From: Lysobacterales bacterium
GTDB taxonomy: Bacteria; Pseudomonadota; Gammaproteobacteria; Xanthomonadales; Rhodanobacteraceae
Assembly: GCA_016721015.1 (NCBI GenBank)
Contig: JADKJL010000012.1
Coordinates: 248,001-312,000 of the forward strand
Direction: 5' to 3'
Length of the DNA stretch: 64,000 nucleotides
Numbering within the stretch: position 1 is the first letter of the stretch; every line of letters begins with the position of its first letter. Made by a program: the position numbers and the translations under genes. Under the pieces are notes generated by a model. That model saw nothing but the letters and a program-made list of their open reading frames with translations, ran no database searches and had not been told where the DNA came from. Of the stretch, positions 45,987 through 55,818 are shown piece after piece.

Positions 45987-47846
45987 TCAAGCCGACTTGC
46001 GCCGACGCACCTGCCAGACCGCGAAACCGATCGCGACCAGGGTCACCAGCAGCGGCACGAGCACGATGTTGAGGAACTTCAGGCGACTGCCGAGCGACTC
46101 GATCTCGGCATCGAGCGAGCGACGCACATCACGCAGTTCCTTGCGAATTTCGGCCTTGCGCTTGATGAACTTGTCGAGCTCGGATTTCTGCTCCGGCGAC
46201 AGGATCATGGCCTGCTCGTTCGACTTCGCGCTTTGCAACTGGGCCAGATTGCGTTCGGTGTCCTGCAGCTCCTTCTGCAACTCCTGCTCCTTGGCGCGGA
46301 ATCGGTCATCGGCGCTGCGCTTGAGCGCCTCGACCGTGGTGAACGGCCGCTGCGAAGTGGCGCGGCCGCGAATCGAGATCAGGGCCGAAGAGCCGGTCAG
46401 GTTGTCGATCGTGTTGAGCACGAAATCGCCGTTGTTGGCAAACGCGTTCATGATCTTCTGACCGAGGAAATTCTGTACCTGTACCCAGAGTCGATCGGCC
46501 AGCAGGTCGGTGTCGGCGACCAGCACGATCTGGCCGTCTTCCTTCGACTCGGCCAGGTGGCCGGTTTCGTTGCGATCGGGGAATGCGGTCTTGAACTTGC
46601 CCTCGACGCGTCCGGCGATCACGTAGTGTTCGCCGCTCGGTTTGAAATCGGTAAGCAAGGCGCTCGGATCGGGCAGCATCTTCAAGCGGCTGGCCGGCGC
46701 CGTCATCGCATCACCCGAGCTTTGCATCAGCGGCACAAGCTTGCTCGTCGCCTCCTTGGCCAAGGCGAAATAGCCGGTACTGGATACGTTGACGGTTTCG
46801 AGATTGGCAGTGACCACGTCGTCGTGATTGAGATCGGCTGCGGTGAGGCCGATGATGCCCGGATGATGCACCGGAGCGCGGCCCTGGCCGACGCTGACGG
46901 CAACCGCACGAGCACGATCGAGGACGACGGTCTTCGGGTCGTAGTCGATTCCCCAGGCCTTGAACAGCTTGGGCAGATCCGAGGAATGATCGGCGAACAT
47001 CGCCGCCTGCGGATTCTCCGGATCGGCACCGCTGGTATCGAGCTCGGCCTCGGGATCGACGAACACCAGCAAATGTCCGCCGCGCAGGACGAACTGGTCG
47101 ATCGCGTACTGGGCCTCATCGGAAAGACTCTTCGGATGCACGAGCACAAGCACGCTGATGTCGGGATCGATGCTCTTTATGCCGCCCGGATTCAGATCAC
47201 GCACATCGAAGGATTGCGAGAGCTGTTGCTGGATCGCCCACGGATCGCGCATCTGCCGCGTGGCCGGATCAAAGCCGACGCTCATCGGCAAACTCGACAC
47301 AAGCCCGATGACGGGCTTCTTCGGCGTGGCCAGATCATGGATCAATTTGGCCACGTCGTATTCGAGGAAGGATTCCTTGTCCGGCTGGAAGAACGGAATA
47401 ACCGACTGGCCGTTGGTCGAATTGGTACCCGCCAGACCAAGGAAGACCGTCTCGCCACCGGCCGTGACCGGCACCGCCTGCAGGCCATAGGTTGTCGCCC
47501 GATCCTCGTCTTCCGAGAACGGCAACGGATCGATCACCTCAAGATGGATGTTTCCGTTCGAGCGCGCGGCCATTTCCTCGAGCAGCTCGCGCACGCGAGT
47601 CGCATAGGTACGCAACTGCGGGACGTTCTGACTGCCCTTGTCGGAGTAGAACAGATACAGGTTGACCGGCTCGTCGAGCTTGGACAGGATCTCCTTGGTG
47701 CCACTCGACAAGGTGTACAGGTTGTTCTGGGTAAGGTCGACGCGCGCGCCACGAAACAGCACGTTGACGACCAGCATGAGGCCGACAAACAACACGATCA
47801 GGATGACCAGTGCGCCGCCGGAGAGGGTCTTGCGATTGGATGTCAT
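45987..47846 (-). CDS. GldG-like ABC-associated substrate protein
   Basis: The 619-residue protein has an N-terminal helix (GALVILIVLFVGLMLVVNVLF), then RVDLTQNNLYTLSSGTKEIL and NLYLFYSDKG. The next blocks are VPVTAGGETVFLGLAGTNS and GGHLLVFVDPEAELD. A coiled-coil segment (QELQKELQDTERNLAQLQ) and a final membrane helix (LNIVLVPLLVTLVAIGFAVW) follow. This is the ABC-type GldG family. In Bacteroidetes GldG takes part in gliding. In gammaproteobacteria the role of these systems is unclear. RBS GAGGAAG precedes ATG 47846. Confidence 0.88.
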   Translation of the reverse strand: MTSNRKTLSGGALVILIVLFVGLMLVVNVLFRGARVDLTQNNLYTLSSGTKEILSKLDEPVNLYLFYSDKGSQNVPQLRTYATRVRELLEEMAARSNGNIHLEVIDPLPFSEDEDRATTYGLQAVPVTAGGETVFLGLAGTNSTNGQSVIPFFQPDKESFLEYDVAKLIHDLATPKKPVIGLVSSLPMSVGFDPATRQMRDPWAIQQQLSQSFDVRDLNPGGIKSIDPDISVLVLVHPKSLSDEAQYAIDQFVLRGGHLLVFVDPEAELDTSGADPENPQAAMFADHSSDLPKLFKAWGIDYDPKTVVLDRARAVAVSVGQGRAPVHHPGIIGLTAADLNHDDVVTANLETVNVSSTGYFALAKEATSKLVPLMQSSGDAMTAPASRLKMLPDPSALLTDFKPSGEHYVIAGRVEGKFKTAFPDRNETGHLAESKEDGQIVLVADTDLLADRLWVQVQNFLGQKIMNAFANNGDFVLNTIDNLTGSSALISIRGRATSQRPFTTVEALKRSADDRFRAKEQELQKELQDTERNLAQLQSAKSNEQAMILSPEQKSELDKFIKRKAEIRKELRDVRRSLDAEIESLGSRLKFLNIVLVPLLVTLVAIGFAVWQVRRRKSA

Positions 47847-47858
47847 GGTCTGGCTTCC

Positions 47859-48593
47859 TCAGTCGGCTTTCTTCAGATCGATCACGATCGCACTGGCATA
47901 CAGCCAGAAGCCGATCATCAACACGAAATAGAGCAGGTCGCGAAGATCGATCACACCCTTGCTGATCGAGGCGAAGTGGGTGAGAAAGCTCAGGCTGGCG
48001 ATGGCATCGACCAGTGCCTGCGGAGCCCACGAGCGGAACGCATCGAGTACCAGCGGAAAACCCGCCATGACCAGAACAAAGCAGGCGACGACGGTGAGGA
48101 TGAAGGCGACCACCTGGTTTCGGGTCGCCGCCGAGATGCACGAGCCGATCGCGAGAAACGCGCCGGACATCAGCCAGGCACCGAGATAACTGGCGAAGAT
48201 CACACCGTTGTCCGGATCACCGAGATAGTTGACCGTGATCCACAGCGGAAAGGTCAGGGCCAGAGCGATGCCTATGAAGGCCCAGGCGGCCAGGAACTTG
48301 CCCATCACCGCCTGCCACATGGTGATCGGCAGGGTCAGCAACAGTTCGATCGTGCCGCTCTTGCGTTCCTCCGACCACAGCCGCATCGACACCGCCGGCA
48401 CGAGAAACAGATACAGCCACGGCAGGAAACTGAAAAACGGCAGCAGATCGGCCTGGCCGCGCTCGTAGAAATTGCCGAGATAGAACGTGAAGGCACTCGA
48501 CAGGACAAGAAAGATAACGATGAAGACATAGGCGACTGGAGTCGCGAAATAGCTGCGCAGCTCGCGCTTGCAGACCGTGGTGATCGCGCTCAT
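47859..48593 (-). CDS. ABC-2 type permease (GldF-like)
   Basis: The 244-residue protein has six membrane helices. It starts MSAITTVCKRELRSYFATPVAYVF, a typical ABC-2 N-terminus, and shows RLWSEERKSGTIELLLTLPI, the conserved cytosolic loop of this class. The start at 48593 overlaps the ATPase stop (ATGA). A longer in-frame reading upstream overlaps the ATPase in another frame and is not real. It partners the ATPase encoded upstream. Confidence 0.92.
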   Translation of the reverse strand: MSAITTVCKRELRSYFATPVAYVFIVIFLVLSSAFTFYLGNFYERGQADLLPFFSFLPWLYLFLVPAVSMRLWSEERKSGTIELLLTLPITMWQAVMGKFLAAWAFIGIALALTFPLWITVNYLGDPDNGVIFASYLGAWLMSGAFLAIGSCISAATRNQVVAFILTVVACFVLVMAGFPLVLDAFRSWAPQALVDAIASLSFLTHFASISKGVIDLRDLLYFVLMIGFWLYASAIVIDLKKAD

Positions 48594-49528
48594 GCCTGCG
48601 CCTCCTGTGCCCTGCCCTGGGTAATCGTGCGGAACACTTCGTCGAGCCGGCCGCCTTCGAGGGCAAGTTCGCGCACGACGATATTGCGCTCCTGCAGCAC
48701 CTGGTTGACCGCGATGAAGATCTGTTTGCCGGGCTTCGGAAAGGCGGTGATGCGGCCATCCTGGGCATCGACTTCGATTGCCGCGACATCGGCCACGCGC
48801 GACAACGCCTCCTTGGCCGCCTTGGTGTCGGCAGCGGTCAACGACACCGCCTGGTAGTAGCGCGAACGCGCTTCGAGTTCGGCCGGCGTCGCATCGGCCA
48901 GCACGCGGCCCTTGGCGATGATGATCGCCCGGCTGCACACGGCGTGGACTTCCTCGAGCACGTGGGTCGAGACGATGATGGTCTTGTCGCGCGCCATCGC
49001 ATTGATCAGGGTGCGCACCTCATGCTTCTGGTTCGGATCGAGGCCATCGGTGGGCTCGTCAAGGATCAGCACCTTGGGATCGTGCAAGATGGCCTGGGCC
49101 AGGCCGACGCGGCGCTTGAAACCTTTAGACAGCGTCTCGATCGGCTGTTCGAGAACGCCTTCGAGGTTGAGCCGGCCAACCGCATCGTCGAAGCGCTTGC
49201 TGCGCATGTTTCCAGGGATGTTGCGCACATCGGCAATGAAGCCGAGAAACTGGCGCACGCTCATTTCGCCGTAGCTCGGCGCTCCTTCCGGCAGATAGCC
49301 GACCACCCGCTTGGCCTCGATCGGCTGGGTCTCCACGTCGAAACCGCAGACCTTCGCGCTGCCTGAGGTCGGCGCGAGAAAGCCCGCAATCATCTTCATC
49401 GTGGTCGACTTGCCGGCGCCGTTCGGGCCGAGGAAGCCGAGCACCTGGCCGGGCTCGACCTTGAAGCTGATGCCATCGACGGCGACCAGGTCACCGTAGC
49501 GTTTTCCCAGAGCATGGGTTTCTATCAT
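48590..49528 (-). CDS. ABC transporter ATP-binding protein (GldA-like)
   Basis: The 312-residue ATPase has Walker A in FLGPNGAGKSTTMKMIAG, Walker B in DPKVLILDEPTDGLDPNQ and the signature TLSKGFKRRVGLAQAIL before it. A C-terminal extension (AAIEVDAQDGRITAFPKPGK) is typical of this subfamily. It is the first gene of a four-gene operon: ATPase, permease, GldG-like, DUF4340. A 16-bp perfect palindrome lies about 40 bases upstream of its start. Confidence 0.94.
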   Translation of the reverse strand: MIETHALGKRYGDLVAVDGISFKVEPGQVLGFLGPNGAGKSTTMKMIAGFLAPTSGSAKVCGFDVETQPIEAKRVVGYLPEGAPSYGEMSVRQFLGFIADVRNIPGNMRSKRFDDAVGRLNLEGVLEQPIETLSKGFKRRVGLAQAILHDPKVLILDEPTDGLDPNQKHEVRTLINAMARDKTIIVSTHVLEEVHAVCSRAIIIAKGRVLADATPAELEARSRYYQAVSLTAADTKAAKEALSRVADVAAIEVDAQDGRITAFPKPGKQIFIAVNQVLQERNIVVRELALEGGRLDEVFRTITQGRAQEAQA

Positions 49529-49564
49529 CTCGAATCACCCTGAAGTTTCGAAGTCATGCTGACC

Positions 49565-49654
49565 TCACCGCATGCGGTGAAGTGATCTCTCATCGCGGGG
49601 AATCCCGGCACATTGACACCCACCGGGGCGGAAAACCGGAGGGATCGGGTGTCG
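49565..49654. promoter_or_regulatory. Two palindromes upstream of the ABC operon
   Basis: TCACCGCATGCGGTGA (49565-49580) is a perfect 16-bp palindrome, 37 bases upstream of the ATPase start. A second inverted pair (GACACCC at about 49615 and GGGTGTC at about 49648, with CCGG pairs inside) follows further up. The first looks like a repressor operator and the second like a hairpin. The 294-base gap between operon and DUF3025 gene shows nothing else. Confidence 0.5.
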
Positions 49655-49822
49655 GGGATTGCGAGCGACCCGCAATGTACCTCACGGGAAGGCAAAAAGT
49701 TCCCGCGAGCGAACAACTCGCAGGGGGGAATGGCGGAGGCAAACCTTTCGAGCCCGCATCATCCGCTCTGAAGCCATGGCTGTGACGACGAATCATGTTG
49801 CACGAAAGCTTCCACCCCGACC

Positions 49823-50740
49823 TCAGAGCGCGCTGACGGGTGGATAGCGGCGACCCGGTCGCAGCGGGCGGAAACAGGGGGCCTCGCTGAAGAACGTCTC
49901 ACCAACGGCTTCGGTGCGCCAGCCGGGCATTCCCGACAAGGGCAGCGGACGCAAATATTGCGGATCGCCCAGCTCAACGCCGCCGGCGATCAGTTCGGCC
50001 ACGCGCGAATCGATCCCGCGGCGAACGCCCGCGCTGTTACATCGGAGCCGGCCCAGGGTTTCCTGATCCGCCGTCAAGGCAATGCATTTGGCAACCAGAA
50101 GACGCTGCGGCTGCAAGGCCAGCTCGAGGATGGCATGGCCGAAAACGAGCACCGCAATGCGCGTATCCCACGCCGATCGTTCGCGCCAGAACAGGCCATG
50201 CCAGTCATGCCGATCCCACATCGCGATGAGAGCGGGATCACTGCACAGCACGACCGCCCCGCCCTCGTCGAAGTGGGTCAGCGCGCATTGCGCGCGGGTT
50301 CGCTGGCGCGGTCCGATGCGGGCAATGTCCGCACATTGCGCGGCATTGAGCGCTCGCTTGCTGCACGGATAGCGCAACCAGACCAGGGCATTCAGCAGGT
50401 CATGCCAGTTGCGTTCCCGGGTCGCGAGGATCCCCTGCCGGATGCGCTCCTCGTAGTGCAACCCATCGGCCAGCAACGCCGCGGACTGGGCGACGAAGCG
50501 CGGTCGTTCGATGGCGTCCTGGTGCTCGACCGCGGCACGCAGATCCTCGAGTTGGCGCAAACTCGGCCAGCCTTCCCGTACCGACAACGCGCGCAGTTCC
50601 GCCGCCCAGTCGGACAGCGGACGATGTGCGAATACCGAGTCATCGATCGATTCGATGGCGGGAACGACAAGGCGCAAGCGTGGCGTCACTCGTAGCGGAA
50701 TGGTTTGCGGGCGTGCGAATGATAGCGAGTCATGGCGCAT
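49823..50740 (-). CDS. DUF3025 family protein
   Basis: The 305-residue cytosolic protein matches DUF3025. HYEERIRQGILATRERNWHD, LLNALVWLRYPCSKRALNA and QRTRAQCALTHFDEGGAVVL are the conserved blocks. The central part has repeated Trp and His (ALIAMWDRHDWHGLFWRERS). The biochemical role is unknown. It is transcribed divergently from the GGDEF gene (122-base gap), so the gap probably holds two promoters. Confidence 0.88.
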   Translation of the reverse strand: MRHDSLSFARPQTIPLRVTPRLRLVVPAIESIDDSVFAHRPLSDWAAELRALSVREGWPSLRQLEDLRAAVEHQDAIERPRFVAQSAALLADGLHYEERIRQGILATRERNWHDLLNALVWLRYPCSKRALNAAQCADIARIGPRQRTRAQCALTHFDEGGAVVLCSDPALIAMWDRHDWHGLFWRERSAWDTRIAVLVFGHAILELALQPQRLLVAKCIALTADQETLGRLRCNSAGVRRGIDSRVAELIAGGVELGDPQYLRPLPLSGMPGWRTEAVGETFFSEAPCFRPLRPGRRYPPVSAL

Positions 50741-50862
50741 CCTGTTGCGCGATTGCGCTCGGCAACGATGGAGACATCTGCGGATTGGAGCTCCATCTGC
50801 TCGCCAGCAGGCGCAAACGCGCTAGCATTCGCAATTATCGGGCGCAACGGAGATTGACGCGG

Positions 50863-52998
50863 ATGATCGGGGGTTGGCCCATGCGCAGGATGATGATGCC
50901 TGCGTTTTTTCTTGCCGCGTCGCTGGGCACGCCTGGCGCGCCCAGCGCCGTTGCGGCCGAAGAAGCGATCACGATAGCCGGATCGACCGACAACCTTGTC
51001 GAACTCGCTTCCCGCGTGCAGCAAGCCTTCATGCCCGTGGAACAGCTGGCGGCAAGTCTCGCCGGGATCGAGGCCGAACTGGCCTTGGCGACGGCTGAAG
51101 CCCACTTCATGCAGGCCCTGCATGCGGTCGAGCCCGCGCGTTCGGCCTGGCGCGAAGTTGCCGGCCTGGCGAAACAGTCCGGTGACGCAAACGCGCTGAT
51201 GCGTGCGACCGAGCAGCAGGCGGAAATGACGTTTCTGCTCAGCGACTACGCAGGCGCAAGCACGCTGGCCGACGCCCTGCTGGCACTGGCCAAAACCAAT
51301 CACTCGAAAATCTACGAAGCTTCGGCGCGTGGCTACCACGGCGTCATTGCACGCCGACGCGGCGACCTCGATTCGGCCCTGGAGAATTACACTGCATCGA
51401 TCGAGATCCTGCGCGATGGCGGTGATGATTTCCAGTTGGCCTTGATGCTGGGCAATCTCGGCACCGTATTCCGCGATCGCGGCAACTTTGCCCGCGCCCT
51501 CGAACTGCAGCTGGAGGCACTGGCAATCCGCGAACGCATCGGCGATCACCTTGAAACCAGTCTGCGCAACATCGCCCTGCTCTATCGCGAGATCGAAGAC
51601 ACCGACAACTCACGCAGGTATTTCGAACGCGCGCTCGATGCGGTCGACCGGCGTGCCAGTCCCGAACGATATGCGTCGGTCATTGGCAGCTACGCCAGCC
51701 TGCTCAACGATGTCGGTGAACAAGCAGCGGCCCTTGCCGCGGCCAGTGAGGCACTGGCCATCGACACCGGCCTCGGCAATCGCGCGAATCAGGGACTCGA
51801 GCGACTTGAATCCGGGCGGGCCCTGCATGGTCTCGGGCGAGACACCGAGGCGTCCAGCCAACTCGAAATCGCCCTTGAAATCGGACGCCAGCTCGGCCAG
51901 CACGAGATCGTCGCCCGCGCCCTGCTCAGCCTCGCCGAGATCAATCACCAGCAGCACAATTCCCTGCGCGCGCGCGGCATGATCGACGAGGCGATTGCCG
52001 GACTTGAAGCCGCCTTGCTGCGTCCGCAACTGGTCCAGGCCTATGCGGTGCGCGAGCGGATCGCACTTGCCGATCATGATCCGGAAACGGCATTGCGCTA
52101 CCTTCGCCGCTATTCCGAACAACGTGAACTGCTGATCGGCACGCGCGCCAGTCGGCAGCTCGGCGATCTGCAGGCACGCCATGCGCGAGCCGAAGCCGAC
52201 AAGGATCTCGCCCTGCTGCAAAAAGACAACGAGCTGCAGTCCGTGCGCCTCGGCAAGCAGGGTGTCGAGCGGCAGTTGGGCATGGTTGCCATGGCCAGTC
52301 TTGGGCTGGCCTTGTTGTTGTTTGCGTGGCGTCTCCATGGCATTCGCCAACTGAATTCGGCATTGCGCTTGAAGAATGACGAGATCGATGCAAAAAGTCG
52401 GGCACTGGCAAGTGCCAACTTGAGCCTCGAACAACGTGCCAGCGAGCTCTATCGCGCGGCCATCAGCGATCCGCTGACCGGCGTACACAATCGTTCGCAT
52501 CTGCGTGAACTGATCGAAAAGCGGATAGAGCGTTGCGTGCGAACAAACACGTCGTTGGCCGTGCTGCTGATCGATTTCGACCACTTCAAGCAGATCAATG
52601 ACCGGCTGGGCCATCTGTACGGCGATCGGGTCCTGCTCGCCGGTGTCGCCAGCATGCGCGAATGCCTGCGCGCAGATGACATCCTTGGCCGATTCGGTGG
52701 CGAGGAATTCGTCGTCCTGCTCGAAGGCCATCGCGCCGATTCAGCCTGGGAAGTCGCTGAGTCGCTGCGCTCGCACGTCCAGCATTCGCTGGCCGCACTC
52801 GATACCAATGACATCGCGGTGACCATCAGCATCGGTCTGGCCCGGCTCGGGGATTTCAGTGATGCGGCACAGGCCACGGTCGACGCCCTGCTCGATGCCG
52901 GCGACCGCGCCATGTACGCGGCCAAGGCCGGAGGGCGCAACCGGATCTCCTGTTTCGGCAGTGGCACACCGACCCATGGAGACACGGTCGATGCCTGA
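50863..52998 (+). CDS. TPR-containing diguanylate cyclase (GGDEF), exported sensor
   Basis: The 711-residue protein has an N-terminal signal or anchor (MMMPAFFLAASLGTPGAPSA) and about nine TPR-like helical pairs (DLDSALENYTASIEILRDG, GNFARALELQLEALAIRE). A membrane helix (GMVAMASLGLALLLFAWRL) precedes a coiled coil and a GGDEF domain with ISDPLTGVHNRSHL and RFGGEEFVVLLEG. The active-site signature is intact. An inhibitory I-site RxxD (RADD) lies exactly five residues upstream of it, so it can make c-di-GMP and be feedback-inhibited. Start 50863 has GGAG upstream; 50881 is an alternative. Confidence 0.93.
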   Translation: MIGGWPMRRMMMPAFFLAASLGTPGAPSAVAAEEAITIAGSTDNLVELASRVQQAFMPVEQLAASLAGIEAELALATAEAHFMQALHAVEPARSAWREVAGLAKQSGDANALMRATEQQAEMTFLLSDYAGASTLADALLALAKTNHSKIYEASARGYHGVIARRRGDLDSALENYTASIEILRDGGDDFQLALMLGNLGTVFRDRGNFARALELQLEALAIRERIGDHLETSLRNIALLYREIEDTDNSRRYFERALDAVDRRASPERYASVIGSYASLLNDVGEQAAALAAASEALAIDTGLGNRANQGLERLESGRALHGLGRDTEASSQLEIALEIGRQLGQHEIVARALLSLAEINHQQHNSLRARGMIDEAIAGLEAALLRPQLVQAYAVRERIALADHDPETALRYLRRYSEQRELLIGTRASRQLGDLQARHARAEADKDLALLQKDNELQSVRLGKQGVERQLGMVAMASLGLALLLFAWRLHGIRQLNSALRLKNDEIDAKSRALASANLSLEQRASELYRAAISDPLTGVHNRSHLRELIEKRIERCVRTNTSLAVLLIDFDHFKQINDRLGHLYGDRVLLAGVASMRECLRADDILGRFGGEEFVVLLEGHRADSAWEVAESLRSHVQHSLAALDTNDIAVTISIGLARLGDFSDAAQATVDALLDAGDRAMYAAKAGGRNRISCFGSGTPTHGDTVDA

Positions 52999-53668
52999 GC
53001 ACCTCAAGATCAACAGCAGCGGAATGCAGTGCATTGGCGCATACCGGGCCGTGCCTCCCGGCACACCGAAGGGTGGCATTGTCGTCATCCAGGAAATCTT
53101 CGGCGTCAACGCGCATGTCCGTGATCTCGTCGTGCAGTTCGCCAACGCGGGCTATGTGGCGATCGCGCCGGCGTTCTTCGATCATGTCGAGAGCGACGTC
53201 GAACTCGACTACGACGCCGCCGGGATCGCACGCGGTCGCGCGCTGATCGCCGAACTCGACATCGACCAGGTCATGGCCGATGTCGGCAGCGCTGCCAATT
53301 CGATCCGCTCGGCCGGCAGGATCGGCGTCGTCGGCTATTGCTGGGGCGGCACGATTGCGATGCTGGCAGCCAGTCGGCTCGGGCTTCCCGCCGTCAGCTA
53401 TTACGGTGCGCGCAACGTCGCCTGGCTGCATGAAACGTTCACCGCGCCGCTGCAATTTCATTTTGGCAAGGAGGATCGATCCATTCCGCCCGAAGCCATT
53501 GAACGCCACCGGCAATGCTTGCCCGATGCCGAGATATACCTGTATCCGGCGGGTCATGGCTTCAATTGCGATTTGCGCAAGGATTTCGCCCCGAAAAGCG
53601 CGGCGCTTGCGCGTGAGCGTACATTGGCGTTCTTCGAGAAAAACCTGGGCCGATCCGATGAAGCCTGA
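52991..53668 (+). CDS. Dienelactone hydrolase family protein
   Basis: The 225-residue protein has the DLH fold. It shows GGIVVIQEIFGVNAHVRDLV with the conserved Glu, the nucleophile Cys in VGYCWGGTIAML, the Asp in FGKEDRSIPP and His in YPAGHGFNCD. Such enzymes hydrolyse lactone or ester bonds. The substrate here is unknown. It starts 8 bases before the GGDEF stop and overlaps the HIT gene at its 3' end, so it sits in a tightly packed series. Confidence 0.9.
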   Translation: MPEHLKINSSGMQCIGAYRAVPPGTPKGGIVVIQEIFGVNAHVRDLVVQFANAGYVAIAPAFFDHVESDVELDYDAAGIARGRALIAELDIDQVMADVGSAANSIRSAGRIGVVGYCWGGTIAMLAASRLGLPAVSYYGARNVAWLHETFTAPLQFHFGKEDRSIPPEAIERHRQCLPDAEIYLYPAGHGFNCDLRKDFAPKSAALARERTLAFFEKNLGRSDEA

Positions 53669-54074
53669 TCATTTTGAACTCGATCCACGACTTGCCGGTG
53701 ACAGCCATCCGCTGTGCCGACTCGAGCTGTGCGAGCTGCGCTTGATGGATGACGCCAACTATCCGTGGTTGATTCTCGTCCCGCGTGTACTCGCGGCGCG
53801 TGAGCTGATCGATCTCGATGCCGATCAGCGCCGCCAATTGAGCGACGAAACCGACCGCGCCGGTCGTCTGCTCCGCGATGCGTTCCGTCCGCACAAGCTC
53901 AATGTCGCCGCGCTCGGCAATGTCGTGGCCCAGTTGCATGTGCATGTCATCGCCCGATTCGAGGATGACCCGGCCTGGCCAGCGCCGGTCTGGGGTCGCG
54001 TCGAAGCCTGCGCGTATTCAGCCGAGGCCCTGGTTGATCGGATCGGCCTGCTGCAACGCTTGCTGCACGCGTGA
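53658..54074 (+). CDS. HIT-domain protein
   Basis: The 138-residue protein has the histidine-triad motif in VAQLHVHVIARFED, with the helix and strand before it (RHKLNVAALGN-type, here HKLNVAALGN). HIT proteins hydrolyse or transfer nucleotides from nucleotide-protein or dinucleotide adducts. Start 53658 overlaps the DLH stop by 11 bases, and its stop overlaps pxpB (ATGA). Confidence 0.88.
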   Translation: MKPDHFELDPRLAGDSHPLCRLELCELRLMDDANYPWLILVPRVLAARELIDLDADQRRQLSDETDRAGRLLRDAFRPHKLNVAALGNVVAQLHVHVIARFEDDPAWPAPVWGRVEACAYSAEALVDRIGLLQRLLHA

Positions 54075-54766
54075 ATGACTTTCTTGTCGTCGAAACCCTG
54101 GGCGAGGATGCCTTGCTGCTGCGCTTTGGCGATGCGATCGACGCCCAGATCAATCGGCGCGTGCATGCCTGTGCCGCCGCACTGCAATGCGATCGACCGG
54201 ACTGGTTGATTGACATCGTCCCCGCCTTCGCCACGCTTGCCCTGTGCATTGATCTCGACGCGTTTGCCGATGCGCGGGAACCGCTCACCGAGGTGCGGCG
54301 CTGGCTGCAATCGCGCAAGCTTGGCACGGGTGCAGACGCTGTCGTGGCAAGTGTTCGCACGCACTTGATCAAGGTCCGCTATGGCGGCGAATCGGGCCCC
54401 GATCTTGAAGCAGTCGCCGCCCATGCGGGCCTGCTCCCTGACGCGGTCATCGATCGACACTGCGCGGCCGAGTATCGCGTCGGCATGCTCGGTTTCGCGC
54501 CGGGATTCCCCTATCTGATCGGCATGGATGCCGGCTTGGCGATGCCGCGTCATGCGACCCCACGCACCCGGGTTGATGCCGGCAGTGTCGGCATCGCCGG
54601 CGCGCAAACCGGTATCTATCCGCGCAGCGGCCCCGGCGGCTGGCAGATCATCGGGCGCACCGATGAATCCCTGTTCGATGTATCCCGCGAATGTCCCGCC
54701 CTGCTCGAGCCGGGCGACAGCGTGCGCTTCATCAATGCCGCCGAAGCAGACCGATCCTCACCATGA
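54071..54766 (+). CDS. pxpB: 5-oxoprolinase subunit B
   Basis: The 231-residue protein is the KipI/PxpB half of ATP-dependent 5-oxoprolinase, which opens 5-oxoproline to glutamate. It carries the family core GMLGFAPGFPYLIGMD, then PRTRVDAGSVGIAGAQTGIY and SGPGGWQIIGRTDESLFD. PxpB works with PxpC and PxpA, both encoded immediately downstream. It overlaps the HIT gene at its start and pxpC at its end (ATGA). Confidence 0.94.
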   Translation: MNDFLVVETLGEDALLLRFGDAIDAQINRRVHACAAALQCDRPDWLIDIVPAFATLALCIDLDAFADAREPLTEVRRWLQSRKLGTGADAVVASVRTHLIKVRYGGESGPDLEAVAAHAGLLPDAVIDRHCAAEYRVGMLGFAPGFPYLIGMDAGLAMPRHATPRTRVDAGSVGIAGAQTGIYPRSGPGGWQIIGRTDESLFDVSRECPALLEPGDSVRFINAAEADRSSP

Positions 54767-55716
54767 GCATCGCGGTTCTGGCACCCGGCTTGCTCAGCAG
54801 CCTGCAGGATTCCGGGCGCCAAGGCTGGCGACATCTGGGCGTGGGGCGCTCGGGCGCGCTCGATCCGCTCTCGTTCTCGCTGGCCAACCTGTTGGTCGGC
54901 AATCCCGCGGATACGGCCGCCATCGAGATCACCATGAGCGGGCCACGATTGCGTTTTGTCCATTCGGCACGAATCTCAATCTGCGGTGCCCAAGTCGATG
55001 CCAGCCTCGATGGGCTGTCGATACCGCGCTGGCGACGCGTCGATATTCCGGCCGGCAGCGAATTGCGCATCGGTGCATGTCGAGTTGGTGTGCGCGCCTA
55101 TCTCGCCGTCACTGGAGGGTTCGCGACCAAATGCGTGCTCGGCAGCATGAGCACCGATCTGCGCGCGGGATTTGGTGGCTTCGACGGACGCGCACTGCAA
55201 GCCGGCGACGAATTGGCCATCGCTGGTGGATTTCAGCCGCAATGCGATCAGGTCGTCGTCGATACTCGCTGGATCGATCCCGCCCCCGATCTCGATTTCT
55301 CCGCCCCGGCAATCATCCATGTGCTGCCGGGCGCAGACGCGCTGGCGGCACCTGACGCGCTGTTCGCCGACGAATGGCAGGTCGGCAACGCCAGCAACCG
55401 CCAGGGTCTGCGTCTGCAAGGTAGCCTCTTGCGCATCGCGGATCCGCGCGAACGCATCTCCGAACCGGTCATGCCGGGAACCCTGCAATTGCCGGCGGAT
55501 GGCCAGCCGATCCTGCTGCTTGCCGATGCGCAGACGCACGGCGGCTATCCGCGCATCGCTCATGCCATTCGCGCTGACTGGCCACGACTCGCCCAGTTGC
55601 GCCCCGGCGATTCACTGCGTTTCGTCCGCTGCGACGCCGGCAAGGCACAACGGAAATTGATCGAACAACGCCAGCGGCTCGCGCGCATGGCCATCGCGAT
55701 TGCAGCCCGACCATGA
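54763..55716 (+). CDS. pxpC: 5-oxoprolinase subunit C
   Basis: The 317-residue KipA/PxpC protein shows GLLSSLQDSGRQGWRHLGVG and RSGALDPLSFSLANLLVGNP at the start. RVGVRAYLAVTGGF and HVLPGADALAAPDALFADEW follow. The C-terminal block has NRQGLRLQG and ILLLADAQTHGGYPRIA. It starts 4 bases before the pxpB stop. The gap to pxpA is 102 bases, with no visible terminator. Confidence 0.94.
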   Translation: MSIAVLAPGLLSSLQDSGRQGWRHLGVGRSGALDPLSFSLANLLVGNPADTAAIEITMSGPRLRFVHSARISICGAQVDASLDGLSIPRWRRVDIPAGSELRIGACRVGVRAYLAVTGGFATKCVLGSMSTDLRAGFGGFDGRALQAGDELAIAGGFQPQCDQVVVDTRWIDPAPDLDFSAPAIIHVLPGADALAAPDALFADEWQVGNASNRQGLRLQGSLLRIADPRERISEPVMPGTLQLPADGQPILLLADAQTHGGYPRIAHAIRADWPRLAQLRPGDSLRFVRCDAGKAQRKLIEQRQRLARMAIAIAARP

Positions 55717-55818
55717 CACGGCCCACTTGCATGCATATCCACAGATGCCCGGCCTTGTTGACGCGCTCGGGACAGTGGCGACAATCAAGCTTCCAATCCG
55801 CCGCAGGAGACATCACTG

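Noticed and set aside
45885..48857. 990-residue plus-strand open frame
   Set aside because: Antisense shadow of the GldG-like and permease genes in high-GC DNA; charge-rich and motif-free.
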